DNA from: Phytophthora quininea
Taxonomy: Eukaryota > Oomycota > Peronosporomycetes > Peronosporales > Peronosporaceae
Length of the DNA: 64,000 nucleotides
Direction of reading: 5' to 3'
NCBI GenBank assembly: GCA_011947345.1
Contig: JAAVTG010000883.1
Span: 1 to 64,000, forward strand
Shown here: positions 1 through 11,318 of the stretch, one piece after another
Layout of the letters: each line of letters starts with the position of its first letter
How positions within the stretch are numbered: position 1 is the first letter of the stretch
The notes under the pieces: generated by a model
Database searches by the model: none
Told to the model about the DNA's origin: nothing
What the model saw: only the letters and a program-made list of their open reading frames with translations
Program-made: the position numbers and the translations under genes

Positions 1-48
1 AACGCGCTACGACAGCGCAGCTTCGGCCGTGCGCGAGGCTTCCACCCC

Positions 49-474
49 ATGAAGCGCCGCAGAGATAGCGACGGCGATAGCGACGGCGATAGCGACGTCC
101 CGCTGACCACGGAGAGCATCAAGCGGCTGCGCGTGTCGTCCCCACCGCCCCAAACAGACTCGGAGATGACGGACGAAGAGGCTACAAAGACGGACAAGGC
201 TCTGATCCCTACCAAACGGCGACCACTGATGCTGCACCATCCTTGGAAGACGGAGGAGCTGGCCGTAGAGCCGCTAGAGATCCCTACGGATGAGTCCTGT
301 CGAGCTCTCGTAGTGTTTGACCCGTACCAATCGCTCAAGATCAGCAGAGAACCCAAAGTGGAGCTGGTGGAGAGTGACGACGAGAAGGAGCAGCAGCAGC
401 AGAAGGAGGAGTTTGTGCGGTTCGAAGAGCTCTCGAGTGACAACGAGGAGCCAGTGGACATGGATGTGGACTGA
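49..474 (+). CDS. Small acidic hypothetical protein
   Basis: A single open frame of 141 residues from the first ATG. The N-terminus is basic (MKRRR) and runs into three Asp/Gly/Ser repeats. KRLR at about residues 25-28 and KRR at 56-58 could serve as nuclear import signals. The C-terminal half is acidic, with a short Gln run (CAG repeat near base 391) and an ending rich in Glu and Asp. I see no domain, signal peptide or membrane segment and do not recognise the family. Nuclear location is an inference from composition only. It lies upstream of the tandem transporters on the same strand with about 210 bases between them. Confidence 0.55.
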   Translation: MKRRRDSDGDSDGDSDVPLTTESIKRLRVSSPPPQTDSEMTDEEATKTDKALIPTKRRPLMLHHPWKTEELAVEPLEIPTDESCRALVVFDPYQSLKISREPKVELVESDDEKEQQQQKEEFVRFEELSSDNEEPVDMDVD

Positions 475-688
475 GGAACCCTCAGAGGACAGAGGAGACT
501 CCTTTGTGGGCAGCTAGTTAAGCGCCGGGTTTCCTCTGAACTATTTAGCTTCATTTAATGACAGAGCAGCCCAAGGCGCTCCAGTCTAATATAGTGATCA
601 GTGAGCGTCTCTCCTTCCATGTCCTTCGTTGCTGTCCTTTATCTTCCCATCTGCTTTTCCCTCACTAACCAAACAAGAGGAAGGACCA

Positions 689-1781
689 ATGAGTGTTGAC
701 AAGACGGGTGATGAGGGCGCTCCTCTATTGAGAACGGTGTCTGTGAAGGTGGAGGTGGAGGAAGAGCCGCCCCAGCACCATGCGCTGCTGGGCATCGCGT
801 GCGTGGCCACCTCGTCGCTCTGCTTCAGCTTCATGTCGACCTTCATCAAGTACATGACCTTCACCTTCTCGTCCATGGAGGCCATCTTGTGGCGCTCGTT
901 GGGCGTCTTGGTCTGCAATTTGGTGGTGGTGACCATCACAGGCCAGAGCTTGTATGTCGCCCCCGAGTATCGGCGGATGCTGCTGTTGCGCTGCATTGCG
1001 GGCTTCTCGTGCATGGGCTTCGCCTTCTACGCCATGTCACAGATGGTGCTGGCGGACGCCAGTGTCATCGTGCTCACCAGCCCCGTCATGACCTTCTTCT
1101 TCGTACGCTATAGGATTATTTATTACTTATTACTTAACCTGACTGACTGTGGGTTTCCTGTAGGGAGCTCTAGTTCTGCATGAGAAGATCAATCCGATCA
1201 GTCTGTTGAGTGCCATTGTGGCGTTCGGCGGCTTGATCTGCGTGGTTCGACCGGGGTTCCTGTTCGGATACGACCACCCGACGGACGCCTCGTGGATTGG
1301 CATTTGTTCGGGTCTGCTAGGAGCACTCAGCCAAGTCGGCGTCTTCCTCACCGTCCGACAACTGCAAGGACTCAATGTGTTCGTCATTGTGCACTACTTC
1401 GCAGCAGCCAGTGTGCTGTTCTCGCTGCTCTGGGTGATTCTCGTTCAGCAGGTTTGTTGCTTGGGGGTTTGGATGGCTTACTGTCTCGGCTAACTTGTGA
1501 TGCTGTCAGTCCTTCTACTTCCCGTCGTCGTTTTTGCTGTGGCGAGCCATCATTGGCACTGGGATCTTCACCTTGGAGGCCAAATGTTCTTGACCAAGGG
1601 CTTCCAGTTAGAGAAAGCAGGGATCGCCTCCGTCATGCGCTACTTGGACGTGGTGTTTGTCTTCATCTGGGACGCGACTATTCTCGGAGAGCGCATTAAC
1701 CATTGGAGTGTCGTCGGAGCGATCATTATCTGTTGCTGTGCAGTGATCATCGCCGTGCGCAAGATGAGGATGAGCATGTGA
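689..1781 (+). CDS. EamA/SLC35G-like drug-metabolite transporter, copy 1
   Basis: Integral membrane transporter of the drug/metabolite superfamily (two EamA halves, about ten membrane helices), closest in style to SLC35G. Substrate unknown. Exons 689-1102, 1164-1451 and 1510-1781, with GT-AG introns of 61 and 58 bases in phase 0. The start MSVDKTGDEG was chosen because it begins just before the region shared with copy 2; an in-frame TTG 60 bases upstream is unlikely. Conserved stretches include YMTFTFSSMEAILWRS and KGFQLEKAGIASVMRYLD. The third exon shifts frame near 1572-1580, where copy 2 reads GIFTFTGQMF; one G of a short run appears missing. With that base the protein would be 324 aa. The break could be a real mutation, but a sequencing error is likelier given the rest of the window. 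Confidence 0.8.
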
Positions 1782-1958
1782 GTCTTTGTCAACTCCAGGC
1801 AATACAGCTACTGTAGAAATGCTTGCGGGACTCGGTCGTTGTGTCTTTTCTTGATCATTGCAGTGCACATATCCAGTACGGCGTCAGACACAAGGCCGCC
1901 CGCCTCATCTTCGACACCCAGAAATTGTATCATTTCTCCATCTTCCTCCCCTGCAGCC

Positions 1959-3121
1959 ATGCGAATCGAGTCCGTCTCCGATATCGACAAGATCGAGCCG
2001 CTGCTGCCGCGTGTTGATCAAGAGCTCAAGGTGGAGGATCTCGCGAAGCGCAAATCGCTGTTGGGCTTGGCATGTGTGGCCACCTCCGCTCTCTGCTTCA
2101 GTCTCATGTCGACGTTCGTCAAGTACATGACGTTCACGTTTTCCTCCATGGAGGCGATCCTGTGGCGCTCGGTCGGCGCGTTTGTCTGCAATCTCGTACG
2201 GCTTTTGCAGTGGCTGCTAACAAGCAACGGTTCTAATCGGTCTCTGTGTTAGATGGCTGTGGTGGTCTCAGGTAAAAGTCTCCACGTCCAGCCGAAGAAG
2301 CGTCGGATGCTGGCCCTCCGCTGCATTGCAGGGTTCGTGTCGATTGCCTTCGCTTTCTACGCGATGTCGCAGATGGTACTAGCAGACGCGAGCGTCATTG
2401 TGTTCACGAGTCCCGTCATGACCTTCTTCTTCGTAAGTTATCCACACTTTTTGCTTGACGACACTGCAGTGTTTCTAATCGATCTTGCAGGGTGCAATTT
2501 TCCTTCATGAAGAGATAGATCCTGTAAGCTTGCTGAGCGCTATCGTAGCGTTCGGCGGCCTGATTTGCGTCGTGCGCCCCAGCTTTCTGTTTGGCGGTCA
2601 TTTTTCTGCTGGTGCTGCGTATCCGTGGATTGCTGTGTGTTCGGGACTGCTGGGAGCTCTGGGTCAAGTCGGCGTTTTCCTTACCGTTCGAAAGCTGAAA
2701 GGTGTGAACGCGCTGGTGATTGTCCACTACTTTACTCTGTCCAGTATCGTGTTTTCGCTGCTCTGGATCGGTCTTGTTCAAAAGGTATGGTGTCCTGAAT
2801 ATTGTAGCTAGCTCGGATTTCTCTGCTAACTCGATTTGTTGTGTGTCCGTGCAGTCGTTTTATATCCCGTCGTCACTTGAGCTGTGGAGAGCGATCGTCG
2901 GGTGTGGGATCTTCACCTTCACTGGTCAAATGTTCCTCACCAAGGGCTTTCAACTGGAGAAAGCTGGCATCGCGTCCGTCATGCGCTACTTGGATGTCGT
3001 GTTCGTGTTCATATGGGACTCCGTTGTGCTGGGCGAACACATTAACCGCTGGAGTGTGGTCGGCGCTCTGATTATCTGCAGCTGCGCCGTGATCATTGCA
3101 GTGCGCAAGATGAAGTCGTGA
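1959..3121 (+). CDS. EamA/SLC35G-like drug-metabolite transporter, copy 2
   Basis: Tandem paralogue of the preceding gene, intact at 325 aa. Exons 1959-2195, 2253-2432, 2491-2784 and 2855-3121; every junction keeps frame and has GT-AG ends. The start ATG (MRIESVSDID) gives an N-terminus comparable to copy 1. Two EamA halves are visible, each with several hydrophobic helices; KGFQLEKAGIASVMRYLD lies near the C-terminus, followed by a final helix and the short basic tail VRKMKS. The last two introns sit exactly where copy 1 has its two introns. The first intron (2196-2252, after the codons for CNL) has no counterpart in copy 1. Likely an endomembrane or plasma-membrane solute transporter; the substrate cannot be read from sequence. 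Confidence 0.9.
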
Positions 3122-4332
3122 ACTAGTACTACTACCGGAGTGCACCACAACTCCAGGATCATTCCGGTCAACCACGAATGCTGCGAATTGGTGGTGTCAC
3201 TCATCCCCATGCTAAGTTGATTGAACCAAAAGAAGTACTGACGTCGGCTCGAGGTATAAGCTTGCTTTCTTGTCTTCACCATTGTTTGGGATGATAGCAA
3301 TATCTTTCGGAACGGCGACATCTTCCTCAGGAGAATCTACGACGCCATTATCGATATCTCGATTTCTAAGTAAATTCAGACGACGCTTTTTGATTCCTCT
3401 ACGCGGAAAAAGGTTCGGAGGGATCGCAAGAAGAGCCAAGAACTGCGCGCGTCATAACTTCATGACCTCAAGAAGCGCGTTTTCGTGTATTGATATTGGT
3501 ACTGGGTTTTCCGCGATTAGATTGCGATATGCAGACGCCAAATACGCCGACTTCAGGTGGAGACACCTTCGTGCATCGAAAAGGGATTTGACTCTCTTGG
3601 TATTGTTTTGAACGTATCAACCACTTACTTGCCTTTTTGCCATTGCAGAGTACTTATAAGGCTATCTCTGGTCGAAAAGAGATTCACTTGGTTGAGTACG
3701 AACAAGAAGACAGTGATGTCTCCCCAGATGATTGCACTGGTGGAAGCGCAGCCAGTGATACGGTTGGTGAGCTCCATTTTTTTTTTTTACAGCCAGGGCG
3801 TCGTCATCGTGGTGCTATCATGCTGAATTGCCAAGGGTTGAAAATGGCATGAAGTCTTCGAGACCCGGGTCTCCATTGCTACTCTTTAGCATGCCCTCCC
3901 GCCGTCTTTGATCGCATCAATGACCACCGATTCAACACGGTCGTCTTCCTCGGAGTGGTCATTTAGAGACTCCGAGTTATCCATGTCGTGCTGCGTTTTC
4001 TGCCTGCCACGCGCTGCCTCATGTGCATGTGTGCGACCAGCACCAAGCCTAGGACAATCGAGTTCAAGAAGTCTTAAATGCATCGAGCAAAACAGCAGGG
4101 TAGAGAAGACAAAGTCGTTGTTATATTGACAGCAGCTCAGGGTCGACACCTACGCACCGTAGCGTCGCCCCGACGCTCTCCCCGAGTCACTAATCTCTAC
4201 AACCGGAGGGAGGTCGACACCTCCGCACCGTAGCGCTTCAGATCCACGCTTTCCTCCCCCAAAGCAACCGTCTTCCAAAAACTCGTTCCGTAGCTGAAGT
4301 AGCAGAGTCGACTGAACCTTCGGGTTGAGCAC
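3122..4332. other. Intergenic stretch without a supported gene
   Basis: Several short open frames exist on both strands (for example 3212-3439 minus and 3270-3611 plus). None has a recognisable domain and none continues convincingly across a splice junction. A possible exon at 3649-3780 follows a good acceptor (TTGCAG) but has no partner I can defend. A CT-rich repeat-like phrase containing CGACACCT(A/C)CGCACCGTAGCG occurs twice, near 4144 and 4213. This may be decayed gene or transposon sequence beside the RPS2 3-prime end. Confidence 0.4.
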
Positions 4333-5117
4333 TTACTTCTTGATGGCAGTCTTGGCCAGGAAGTCCGTGTGCTCCTGGTACGGCGACGGGCCGAACGTGT
4401 GCTGCTCCCAGAGGTCCGGGGTCAGGTACGCGTACGTGGCACGCAGGGCGTAGAACGTCGCCTTGACGAAGTTGCCGAGCGTACGCGTGTGGCCACGGGC
4501 CGACGTGTAGCAGTCCTCAATGCCGGCCATACCCAGAAGCTTCTTGGGCACGGGGCGGCACACAGACCGGTACCACGGGGCGCCGGGATGAGACGCACAC
4601 GGACGGAGCCGCACTTGCCCGTCACCTTGTTGGGCACAGTGTGCGGGGCACCGACCATACGGCCCCAGTAGCCGCGACGCACGGGCACCAGCGAGATCTT
4701 GGCCAGGATGATGGCGCCACGAATGGCCGTGGCGACTTCCTTGGCGCACTTGACGCCAAGGCCGATGTGGCCGTTGTTGTCACCGACCGCCACGAAGGCT
4801 TTGAAGCGCGTGCGCTGACCAGCCGTGGTCTGCTTCTGCACGGGCATGATCTTCATGACCTCGTCCTTGAGCGACGACTCGAGGAAGTAGTTGACGATCT
4901 CGCACTCCTTGATGGGCAGCGAGAAGAGGTAGATCTCCTCGAGCGAGCCGATCTTGCCCTCCTTTACCAGGCGGCCGAGCTTGGTCACGGGCACCCACTC
5001 CTTGGACTCCTCGCGGCCACGGCCACGGCCACGACCGCGGCCACGGCCTCCGCGGCCTCCACGGCCACGGCCAAATCCTCCACGTTCTCCAGCGGGCGCA
5101 GGCGCAGCGTCAGCCAT
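4333..5117 (-). CDS. RPS2: 40S ribosomal protein S2 (uS5)
   Basis: Cytosolic small-subunit protein uS5, which lines the mRNA entry site and affects decoding accuracy. The N-terminal GRGRGG-type arginine/glycine tail (about residues 12-35) is typical of eukaryotic RPS2. It is followed by the S5 double-stranded RNA-binding region ([35 protein letters not shown]) and the C-terminal S5 fold ([36 protein letters not shown]). The ATG at 5117 starts [14 protein letters not shown]. The frame breaks at about 4565-4566, between APRGTGL and RPVPKK: one base is missing after the CT of a Leu codon. With it the protein is 261 aa, normal for the family. An essential single gene is not expected to carry a frameshift, so assembly error is most likely. 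No intron is seen. Confidence 0.93.
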
Positions 5118-5144
5118 TGTCGATATTCTTCTGCTTCTTTGGGG

Positions 5145-5161
5145 CGAAATGAACGAATGAC
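5145..5161 (-). promoter_or_regulatory. Oomycete Inr/FPR-like core promoter of RPS2
   Basis: On the minus strand the bases TCATTCGTTCATTTCG lie about 30-45 bases upstream of the RPS2 start codon. This fits the published oomycete composite core promoter, an initiator (TCATT-type) immediately followed by the flanking promoter region (CAWTTT-type). The position suits a short 5-prime leader on a highly expressed ribosomal gene. It is recognised by pattern only; transcription start data would settle it. Confidence 0.5.
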
Positions 5162-5819
5162 GGACTATTTGCACGGACGCAGCCGTGCAAAAGTCAGTGC
5201 ACACAGGGGCGAGCACCACCAGTCAAATCTACACGCTACAGATTCTACATCTACGACGAACTAATTTATAAATCTACGACTTCCTCCCATTATGAACCCC
5301 CTACAATAACCAAGATGGAGAGTAGTACCCTCCCGTCTATTTAACTCACTCTAGTTCTATATTTACAACTAGCGCGAATAAATCCTAAATCTACAGTCCC
5401 TGTAAAAACCAGATTGAAAGCCAAAACAATGACTTGTGTCGAGATCGGGTAACACAGAAGAGATACGATATATGTGGGGCATCCTACTGGCTAATACTCA
5501 GTCTAGAAATTGCACACTGGAGAGCAGATGCAGTGCTAAGGTGAGCTACGAAGGACGGCTTCTCGTGGTTAAATGCGGCTAACATTTGTGTTGTGTGTGC
5601 TCCCAGCAGCATTATCTTACAGAGCACTGTCTACTTATTGGCTCTAGCACGCTTTCGGCTGCGAAATGGCACGCGTCGGGCCTCTGTGTTGGCTTCCTGA
5701 ATCGCTTGCCTGATGCGTCGCAGCGTGGTGACGGCTCGATCTGGTCGTTGCTTCTTGGTGTTCCTGGGCTGCTTTAACGCGATGTTCGCCATGCCAACGT
5801 GGTATAAGTCGTCTGCGGT
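5162..5819. other. Intergenic, nothing recognised
   Basis: Upstream of RPS2 the sequence is AT-richer than the genes and holds only short open frames. Part of it should be the RPS2 upstream region. From about 5600 it merges into the Crypton-like remnant without a visible terminal repeat. Confidence 0.4.
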
Positions 5820-7497
5820 TTACTGAGAAGTGGGTCTTTGCATCGATTGCCCCGTGCCGGTCTCGACACCGGCCACTATGTGGCGCACAAGTACTGTCCA
5901 TTCTGAGAACATTTTGCGGTTGGTCTTGGTGAAACCCGACGGCTGCAGCGCTCTAAACGGAGGATACCCCGCGGCAGGATGACCCAGCCACCAAATGCGC
6001 CACACACTTAGAGCATCTAACTGCGGGAAGACGAAGGCTTCTGGCATTCTATGGAAACGTCCATCAGATTTCCAGTGGTAAACGATGCTGCATGGGTCGG
6101 ATGCGGCTGTCGTTTGCTGCTGGACTGCCTCATGTGCACGCCACAGCCCAGCCTCCTGCAGAAGGTCGCGAATGGTTGAGCTGATGTTCTCCCTCGTGAT
6201 GCTTTGCTTACCAACGCATTTCTCCTCCAGTAGTGTGTCAAACCCGTCGAGTAGTACGTCTGGGAGCTGGTTCAACGCTCTGCGAGTCTCCAGGTGCTGC
6301 TGAAAAAGCTCAACATGGGGAGGGATACCTGTGGACCGCATCCATGAGCTCTGATCCGTGCTGAGCATCCCGTTAAGTCGGTTCGTTATATCGGGATAAC
6401 GAAAATCCTACGACGAGAGCAGTGCATGATAGGGTTCCAGCTTCTCGCGAAGAAATGCAGCATGCGTCACAATCGAGGCGAGGCATAATTGAAGCACGGG
6501 GTGATATGAGGTTCATTTTTCAGCGCCGTAAACATTTGTAGTGTACAATCTTGAACGAATGCGTTGAGGGGATCGTGAAAATGTGGGGGCAATGCAGCAA
6601 ATTGGACACTGTTTTGACGGAGCCCAGCAACGACGCGACCTAGATACTGGTCTCCCGCCGCCTCGTAGCGGAAGTATATGTCCTGTACTCCGCCTAGTGA
6701 CCAACCACATCTCAAGCAGACACTCACGATCGATGGCCCCCTGTGCTGCCACTGATAGCATACGTCGCCACTCCTTTCCTGATAGAATGCGCCCCGTAGA
6801 CCTTCTTGCCAGTAATATCCTCAAGCATCTTTCCAATGATCTTGCAAAATCGTGATTTTTGGTTCGAGCCTGGAAAAAGCCTTCCAGGAGGCAGTGTTGG
6901 ATTAGAGCCAAAATAGATCCCGAGCGCTAGCATCCAGCAGCAGGAAGGTCCGAACCGATTAGCGTAGATGTGCCGTGGGTCTTTTGGTCCCGAGCCTTCC
7001 TGGTTCGTCTTCGTCTTGTGAAGGACGCACCCGACACTGTCGTCGGTACTGTGTAGGTGCGCTATGTGGAGGGTCTCAACAGATTTAGAGCGACACATTA
7101 GATTCCATTGCGTCAGTAGGAACAGATGAGCAAATCCGTTGTCAATTAAAGCGAGAGTTCGCAGCGCCAATTGCATGTACAGCGAGAAAGTGAGCGGTTC
7201 CTTGCCTGGTTTTCGCGAGCGACCCTCCTGGAGTTCATCCGCCTCGAAGGTACTGACCGGCCCAGGGCCCTCCCCGTTCCTGGTCCCGAACAGGGTCCCG
7301 AAGGAATTGACCAGTGGGAGGGCCCCCAGGTCAAGGCCCCAGATAACTCCATCATCCGGGCGGAACCGTCTGACCCACTTAGGAGTATCACGTGTACAAC
7401 ACCAGGAACTGGTAAAAGCCCAAAGCCCTACATCACAGCTAAGTGTGCCGCTAAATGCAAAGATCTCGAGTATACTCCTTATGCGTTCAACCGCCAT
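5820..7497 (-). mobile_element. Crypton-like tyrosine recombinase remnant A
   Basis: Decayed tyrosine-recombinase gene of the Crypton type found in oomycetes. Reading 7497 to 5820 on the minus strand: the catalytic-domain segment WNLMCRSKSVETLHIAHL carries the first catalytic Arg. The box HSIRKGVATYAISGST carries the His/Arg pair. After a frame change near 6727 comes WSLGGVQDIYFRYEAAGDQY, with the downstream conserved region including the presumed nucleophile Tyr. After further frame changes the C-terminal extension follows (GIPPHVELFQQHLETRRALN and on to about 5820). At least two frame changes are needed, so the copy is not expressible as one protein. I see no terminal repeats, which is normal for Cryptons. 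The N-terminal SAM-like domain is not seen here. Confidence 0.75.
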
Positions 7498-8546
7498 AAA
7501 AGGATACCAGCATGCTGGGTATACGAGCTCTCTCCTATTTTGTGAGGCACCAAAAGAAGCGAGTTTAGCTCGAAACGAGAAGTTCGCATCGCTTCGTTTT
7601 CCTTTACAGGTGATACCTAAACACTTTTTGATGTCCTTGCCGACATATTATCGCAGTTCTCAGGGGGACAGAAATGACGAAAGCGACAGAAAAACGAAGT
7701 ATTCCATCCAGTGAACCTGGCCGGTATGTACCGGTCCACGTTCGTAAACAACGATCATGGTGATACCGTACTACCGTCTTCGCCCTATTGACTCAAATGG
7801 AGAATGCAAGAGGCGGTGTGGCCAACGTGGTATTACTTTCTATCTATTGCTCCTTTGGCTTCACTTCTTAGTATGCCGTCAGTTGTTGTCTTAAGAGGTT
7901 GGATCCATTTCGCGCGAAGTCAAATTTTCAGGAGCTGATTCTAGGCAAAGTCTGCTAGTTGGTGCACATGAGGTTACTGATGTGAAGCATTAAGCAAACC
8001 ACGTTTACAGTTGCTGCATATTGAACGTTTTCATCGGTTCATTGGCCATATAAATTGCCCACGGAGAAACTCTCTTTCTTCAACATTTTGCATATTTGCA
8101 TGGATGCTTCAGGAACTTGGCCGATACGTATTTATTCCACAACGCCTTCCTGTTGTCGTCTATATAGCAACGATGTTTTGATTGAAGGCTTTTGAGTCTC
8201 CAAGTAACATCGCGGTTGCTCTTGCATTGCCCTATTGCCGCATGCCCAGTTGGGAAGGTATTAATATATTACATATACATAGAGCGACGTGTAAATGATG
8301 GTAGGATTAGAATAAGGGGAAAGGGATATTACAAGCGTACCAGACTGTTCTGGATCTTACACACGGGTGCACTTCATCTCCACTGTCGTCTTTGTTGAGT
8401 GCAGACGAAAGTAGATGTAGTTGTTTGCCGTCAGTTTTGGACGTGAGATGGTCACATGCCATCTCCCAAAGACACCCCTCGGGTTATCTTAAGATTGGAC
8501 GGAGCTGCCGTCTTTCTGACGGTTGGCCACCGCCGCTCCTGACTTA
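7498..8546. other. Intergenic, nothing recognised
   Basis: About 1 kb, AT-rich, with many stops in all frames. No domain, terminal repeat or RNA gene was recognised. It lies between the Crypton remnant and the hairpin/Copia fragment and is probably decayed repeat sequence. Confidence 0.4.
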
Positions 8547-8664
8547 TGCCGTTCTTTTGTAAGGCGTGCGTTCATACGAAGGACCGCCGAATGTCTTATA
8601 TGACTATTCCTATAAGACATTCGGCGGTCCTTCGTATGAACGCACGCCTTACAGAAGAACGGCA
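8547..8664. repeat. 54-bp near-perfect inverted repeat (hairpin)
   Basis: Left arm 8547-8600 and right arm 8611-8664 are reverse complements with a single mismatch (position 8557), separated by ten bases (8601-8610). The right arm continues directly into the Copia-derived reading frame on its right side, so the palindrome looks like a fold-back duplication at the broken end of that element. It could instead be a tiny fold-back element, or a chimeric-read artefact. Confidence 0.9.
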
Positions 8665-9205
8665 CTCTTTGAGTTTAGAGTAGGACAGTTTTGTAAGTCC
8701 CACAAATTTCTGGCTACTGATAGTTCTAATAAGGCGTTCCTTGCCCACATGACCCAGTCTTAAGTGCGATTCTATTAAACTGTCTCCTAACTGTCCAGCT
8801 TTAGCACTAAACACACTGGTAATTGTTGATTTTTCAGAGAACTTCCCCTATAGCTACTGCTGCAAACAGAAGCCCAAACTCTTTTCCAAAGAAAAAAACA
8901 ATTCTCCAGACTCTGCTGGAAAATGTCTGTAATCATGCTTAGCCCGGTAGAATTCACTTAGTAAATTGCTATCACTGTCTCGATCACAGAAAACGTCCGA
9001 TAATGTTAAGGTACTCAGACCTCCTTTAGGTTTCAAAACATTCAGTTGTATTGGTCCCTTTAAAAATCTTTGGGATACAGTCTCGTTGCCGTACGTAAAT
9101 GTGTAGTTTTGACCCAGATATAAGCTTCCCTTAAACTAGCTCTGGTCCGATGTTATAGCGCGACCTGCGCCAGTGTCAACCACCCACATATCCTCAGTTA
9201 ATCTT
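8665..9205 (-). mobile_element. Ty1/Copia retrotransposon pol fragment
   Basis: On the minus strand, starting near 9190, the frame reads WVVDTGAGRAITSDQS, the retropepsin-type protease active site (DTGA), and meets a stop soon after. Further along, LTLSDVFCDRDSDSNLLSE resembles the region between protease and integrase. LRLGHVGKERLIRTISSQKF then matches the GAG-pre-integrase domain with its His of the zinc finger. The fragment stops in the hairpin at 8547-8664, so the integrase core, reverse transcriptase and RNase H are absent here. No LTR was recognised. It is a dead fragment. Confidence 0.75.
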
Positions 9206-9419
9206 ACCCTCTTTAAGGACTTTAGAAAGGAAGCATGTCTTTTACGTACCCTTCACTCAATGCCTTCCATACTCATGGGAGACTGGTTTGGAGTGCAGGC
9301 AGAATTACCGCTGTCCTAAACGCCTCATGGTGGGCGGGGTCCAAGCTCTCAATGTCGTCCATGGCTATATTGTCGATGCACCCCTCCAAAAGTGTCTTCC
9401 CACTCTTATTGAGCCGATT

Positions 9420-9466
9420 TAATGCAGACAGAAAGCATGTCCTACACCAGAAAATGGGTCCTGCAG
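9420..9466 (+). repeat. Possible outer inverted repeat flanking MULE A (left)
   Basis: About 47 bases here resemble the reverse complement of 11271-11318, sharing TGTCCTACACCAGA and GTCCTGCAG in the same order. The two sites flank MULE A on either side, as the long terminal inverted repeats of Mutator-like elements would. Identity looks roughly three in four by eye, with gaps. Chance similarity or a shared repeat family is possible. Confidence 0.35.
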
Positions 9467-9689
9467 AATGTGGAAAATGTCGTGCAAGCCCCAACTATGA
9501 CCATTATTTTAATTAGTAAAGATTAGTCAATGTTTAGTGAGACCAACTAAAACGAAAGAACCATTTTCCATAATAAATTTAAGTATAACTCCAATGTCAA
9601 ATCTGCACAATCCATTGAATCGCTGGCAGCCATTCATGTCATTGTCGGCCTGTGCTTGCGCTCTCAGAAAAGTTGATTTCATTCTCATT

Positions 9690-11093
9690 ATCCCTTCATT
9701 GCACAATAAGGTTCAACGGGTACAAGTACTCTGTGAATACCACCAGAAACCGCGAAGAAGACGACTACAAGATCATCTACTATTAATGCTCAACGAACCG
9801 CTCGTCTGGCTGCAAACGCAAGCTCATATTCAAGACGCTTGAGGGGAAAATGGTGAGGGCAGCGGCTCCGAAGTGCGGGAGACAGGCGAGCGTACCAGCC
9901 AAAACCGTGACATTCTCACGATGCGTGACTGCGCCGAAGAGACGAGGGAAATTCTCGAGGAGTCAGCCATCTCCTTGGTGATAATCACCCCTGGCAGATT
10001 GTGGGAACGGGTTTCGAGGCAGCTCAAGGTAAAGTACCCCGAAGAGGCTGTCAAGCAGATGCAACGAGATGAGGCCATCAATTTCATTCAGTATGTGAGA
10101 CTGAAGGCCAATGGCGGCGACGTATACCGCACAATCGAGAGCGAGCCGATGGTTTGTGTCTCGGAATTTGACACGCATTCGTTTGTGCAATTCAACATCT
10201 TCTACTCCAACAACGGGACACGCCGGCGCATCGTCGGAATGGGCCATCCAGACCTGATCCGCTTGTTGATGTATCCTGGGGCATCCATGTTTCTCGGTGG
10301 GACGTTCAGCATTACGCCAAAGCCGTTCCAGCGGACTGTCATCGTTATGGTGCATGATCCGACCTACGAAGTCTACGTTCCTGCGCTGTACATCTTGGTG
10401 GTGGCGAAGGATGAGTGGACATTTTGGAACTGTCTGCACTGGGTCCGTGTCCTTGGCAAGATGCAAATGTCACCTGGTACCACTACGTGCGACTTTAAGG
10501 ATGCTCTGGTTAATGCTGTAAGAGTCCAATTTTCCGGAACGCCACTTGCCGGCTGCTTGTTCCACTGGAAGCAGGCCATTCGCCGAAAAGGAGTGGATCT
10601 CAGATTTCCGATCAATCAAAATGATGAAACGATGGCGCTGGATGTGTTGGACGTTTTGACTGTTATTCCAATTGCAGAAATCCGTGCGAAGGGAATTCCG
10701 TATGTGATGTCCATCGTGTCAAGCCGTGGTACTGCACGTCTGTGGTCGCAATTTTGATCCTACTTCACTAAAACGTGGATGAAGATGTTTCCACCTGAGC
10801 TGTGGAACATCAACGCGTTCATCACAAACGAGACGGAGCTCCAGAACCGCACCGACAATCCCATCGAAAGTTACAACAGGCATGTGAAGCAAGCCGTGGG
10901 CACGCACCCTCCGTTGTCCGTCTTTGTGGAGAAGGTGAAAGCCGAAGCGTGTCGTTATCTCAAACTGCTAGACGACATTGGAATGGGGTGTCACAAAGCC
11001 GCACCGCACGCTGACCCGGCGGTGCTGAGCGTATTAAATGCGTACACCAACCTCAAGCTGCCTAAGGGAAGAAAGCGCAAAAGCTCTGGGTAG
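9690..11093 (+). mobile_element. Mutator-like (MULE) transposase remnant A
   Basis: A nearly complete MULE transposase with lesions. A FLYWCH-type N-terminal zinc-finger region is visible at 9690-9850 (FNGYKYSV, then a Cys/His pattern in CSTNRSSGCK). A TAA at 9784-9786 and a missing base in the GGGGAAAA run near 9842 separate it from the main frame beginning about 9849. The MULE catalytic core follows: FLGGTFSITPKPFQRTVIVM, then CDFKDALVNA and CLFHWKQAIRRK. The first catalytic Asp, expected in a (I/L)DGTF motif, is Gly here (codon 10297-10299). A TGA at 10755-10757 interrupts the frame, which then continues uninterrupted (NPIESYNRHVKQAVGTH) to the stop near 11093. The lost Asp means this copy is catalytically dead even without the stops. 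Confidence 0.8.
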
Positions 11094-11270
11094 GCAAGAC
11101 GTTTACAGACCCGCAAGCATCTGTGTAGGCTTTTAGACACGATGTGCTAACGATAATACATGGTTAATGGCTTTGTCAGCAAACTGGATGCGTAAGTAAG
11201 TCCTACAAACTGTCCTAACTGCAGGTGAATTTAAAATGTCCTGCACGTAGTCCTTACTTTGATCAAGACG

Positions 11271-11318
11271 CTCTGCAAACTGTCCTGCAGGACAATTTGT
11301 CTGGTGTAGGACACGTTT
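11271..11318 (-). repeat. Possible outer inverted repeat flanking MULE A (right)
   Basis: Reverse-complement partner of 9420-9466, outside the 3-prime end of MULE A. The surrounding minus-strand open frame (11133-11468) is not a recognised protein. Bases 11500-11990 hold only AT-rich sequence and a few short frames. Confidence 0.35.

Noticed and set aside
4641..5264. Plus-strand frame of 207 codons opposite RPS2
   Set aside because: Antisense of a conserved ribosomal gene; composition is a reflection of the Arg/Gly tail.
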